Below are positions 62,543 through 64,000 of a stretch of DNA of 64,000 nucleotides, piece after piece (position 1 is the stretch's first letter; every line of letters starts with the position of its first letter). The notes below the pieces were generated by a model. It searched no databases and had not been told where the DNA came from. It saw only the letters and a list, made by a program, of their open reading frames with translations. A program made the position numbers and the translations under genes. Source of the stretch: Phytopythium helicoides (Eukaryota; Oomycota; Peronosporomycetes; Pythiales; Pythiaceae). The stretch spans positions 310,001 to 374,000 of the forward strand of contig JANFNE010000053.1 of the NCBI GenBank assembly GCA_024867545.1, in the 5' to 3' direction.

Positions 62543-64000
62543 ATGGGGCCGAGCGAGCAAGCAGCACCTTTGAAGGACGTCAGACAACCCTCTCCAGGTA
62601 GGCATACTTGGCAAAAACTGTCCTTGGTGTGCGCGGTAGGTGGCCTTGTAGCCATCGTACTCTCGGTGTCTTCAATATTGGAAGCTTCATTAGTAAACGC
62701 AGACGCGTTCCGCTTTTTAATTACCCGGGAATCTGCGAGCGAGTGCAACAAGCAAGCAGATTACGACATGATCACCGAATTGATAAAAGAGCCACAAAGC
62801 TTTTGCTCAAGCCCAGACTTCTTACCTGACCCAGACCAGCTTCAGACTTCGTACACCCGCTACAACTACGGCCCCGCCAACATTAAAGCGACTATTTTCC
62901 GTGGTCTTCGAATGGATTTTTCTGGAGCTAAGGCAACCCATGATATCACTACTATCGCCGAAGATGGAGGGAATCACGACCCGAGATTTACGCTCCCGAG
63001 CATCCGGATAATATGCCAGTGCGAAAAAGATTCTCCTCCCCAAGACACAGAGCACGGAGTCCCGCGCATCTGGGATAGTCTGCTGACATCCGATGAGACG
63101 AAATCAAGCTTAGCAAATACAGTCATCCGTGGTAAGTCGTACCGCGCTTGCATGCCGCCGACTCCCAGCGACACCCCAAATTACAATTTCAGTGAAGATG
63201 TCCAAGTCCTGCTCGTTGGCCGACGGGATGACCACAATCCATTTTTCCAGATCTCGCAAATTCTGAATACGTGGATCATGATGAAGGCACTGAACTGGTC
63301 TAGCCACGACACACAAATCGTCTATATCGATAAGGGAATCCCCGCACCAACAGATGAACTTCGTCATGTGCTGCTGGCACCAATGAAGCCAGCGGTATTT
63401 GCAACTGAGCTGACTGCTAAACAGAATAACCCCGAGGCAACAACAGCGATCATCGAGTTTGGTACAGCTATGGCTACCCCGTACGAGACGTCTGGCCCGA
63501 TGATGCGCCATCTAAACGACAAGGAGCCTTGCCGACGATCAAAGCTCGTGGAGGACTTTCGTGCTGCTGCAATGACTGCAATGAGTGTGCACGACGATAA
63601 GAAGAATGGAACGCACTGCTCGCTTACGATCATCTCGCGGCGCAACTACGGTGGACGCAATATCCAACGCGTATGGATCAACGAAGACGAAGCCCTCAAA
63701 CGCATGCAAACAGACTTCCGCGACAAATGCAATATCCAATCCGTCGACTTTGTCAACCTCACCATGGCTGAGCAGATGCAGACGATCGTGAATAGTGATA
63801 TTGTGATTGGCATGCACGGTGCTGGTATGGTGAACGTGTTATGGAGTCGTCCTGGTACATTGGTGGTGGAGATATTCCCAAAGCGTCGTTTTCGTTGGGG
63901 TTTCCGCAACATTTGTCAACGTGTGGGATGTGACTGGCACGAATTTCGAGGCGGCCAAGATGTAACTGGGAACGGCAAGCCGGCTCGAAGGTTTGCCGAC
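62543..64000 (+). CDS. GT61-family glycosyltransferase, array gene 4 (3' end outside window)
   Basis: 486 codons are visible, open to the window edge. Start MGPSEQAAPLKDVRQPSPG, type II anchor about residues 25-45 (LSLVCAVGGLVAIVLSVSSI), then the GT61 domain: YDMITELIKEPQSFCSS, SIRIICQCEKD, HNPFFQISQILNTWIMMKALNW, GPMMRHLNDKEPCRRS, SRRNYGGRNIQRVWINEDEA, GMHGAGMVNVLWSRPGTLVVEIFPK, WGFRNICQRVGCDWHEFRGG. The most divergent array member: TPYEWTGP has become TPYETSGP, and YEPCARS has become KEPCRRS. Only about 40-50 C-terminal residues should be missing. Confidence 0.88.
   Translation, partial: MGPSEQAAPLKDVRQPSPGRHTWQKLSLVCAVGGLVAIVLSVSSILEASLVNADAFRFLITRESASECNKQADYDMITELIKEPQSFCSSPDFLPDPDQLQTSYTRYNYGPANIKATIFRGLRMDFSGAKATHDITTIAEDGGNHDPRFTLPSIRIICQCEKDSPPQDTEHGVPRIWDSLLTSDETKSSLANTVIRGKSYRACMPPTPSDTPNYNFSEDVQVLLVGRRDDHNPFFQISQILNTWIMMKALNWSSHDTQIVYIDKGIPAPTDELRHVLLAPMKPAVFATELTAKQNNPEATTAIIEFGTAMATPYETSGPMMRHLNDKEPCRRSKLVEDFRAAAMTAMSVHDDKKNGTHCSLTIISRRNYGGRNIQRVWINEDEALKRMQTDFRDKCNIQSVDFVNLTMAEQMQTIVNSDIVIGMHGAGMVNVLWSRPGTLVVEIFPKRRFRWGFRNICQRVGCDWHEFRGGQDVTGNGKPARRFAD

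Overview
The window reads as nuclear DNA of an oomycete (Stramenopiles; probably a Peronosporales/Pythiales-type genome, species not determinable). The basis is GC-rich genes with short GT-AG introns of about 60-85 nt, an oomycete-type Inr-like initiator (31005-31018), four-PAN secreted proteins, Thr/Pro mucin-like surface proteins, tyrosine-kinase-like (TKL) pseudokinases and DNA transposons. No CRISPR array, rRNA or convincing tRNA was seen.

Layout. 1-13 kb is an accessory zone of decaying local families: four tandem copies of a Uma2-like (PD-(D/E)XK-type) protein, of which only the last (3968-4945) keeps a long frame; three copies of an unusual helical-bundle + pseudokinase gene, of which only 10689-11999 is open; a CENP-B/pogo-like DDE transposase with one intron (6585-8130); and a broken Gly/Ser/Val repeat protein (8275-10298). 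13.9-36.3 kb is mostly a conserved gene block: thaumatin-like membrane protein, C2H2 zinc-finger factor, two convergent heat-shock-factor genes, a 3.8-kb gene-poor gap, ICMT, a C1orf109/AIRIM-like protein, a small Tim17-like membrane protein, a carnitine acyltransferase-family gene carrying three one-base shifts, a Siw14-like atypical phosphatase and a broken LRR receptor-pseudokinase. Two transposon-like elements lie just upstream of the Tim17-like gene.

37.2-47.4 kb is a giant inverted duplication (arms of about 4.9 and 4.8 kb, spacer about 0.4 kb). Each arm carries a mucin-like type I membrane protein gene and a divergently transcribed four-PAN secreted protein gene. 48652-54864 is a complete Mutator-like element with a 9-bp target duplication (CTTTGCATC), terminal inverted repeats, a six-exon gene whose splicing gives an uninterrupted 1515-residue protein (zinc finger, DDE transposase, SWIM, Ulp1-like domain), and a second, opposite-strand coiled-coil gene. 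It sits beside a decayed sugar-transporter remnant.

55.9-64 kb is a four-gene tandem array of type II membrane GT61-family glycosyltransferases. The last gene runs off the window, and a second copy of the TTAA-bounded element lies between genes 3 and 4.

The conserved genes point to ordinary cell functions (prenyl-protein methylation, acyl-carnitine metabolism, stress transcription, ribosome maturation, phosphoinositide signalling). The duplicated surface and secreted proteins and the GT61 array point to cell-wall and secretory-pathway biology. The repeats, pseudogenes and transposons mark a plastic genome segment.
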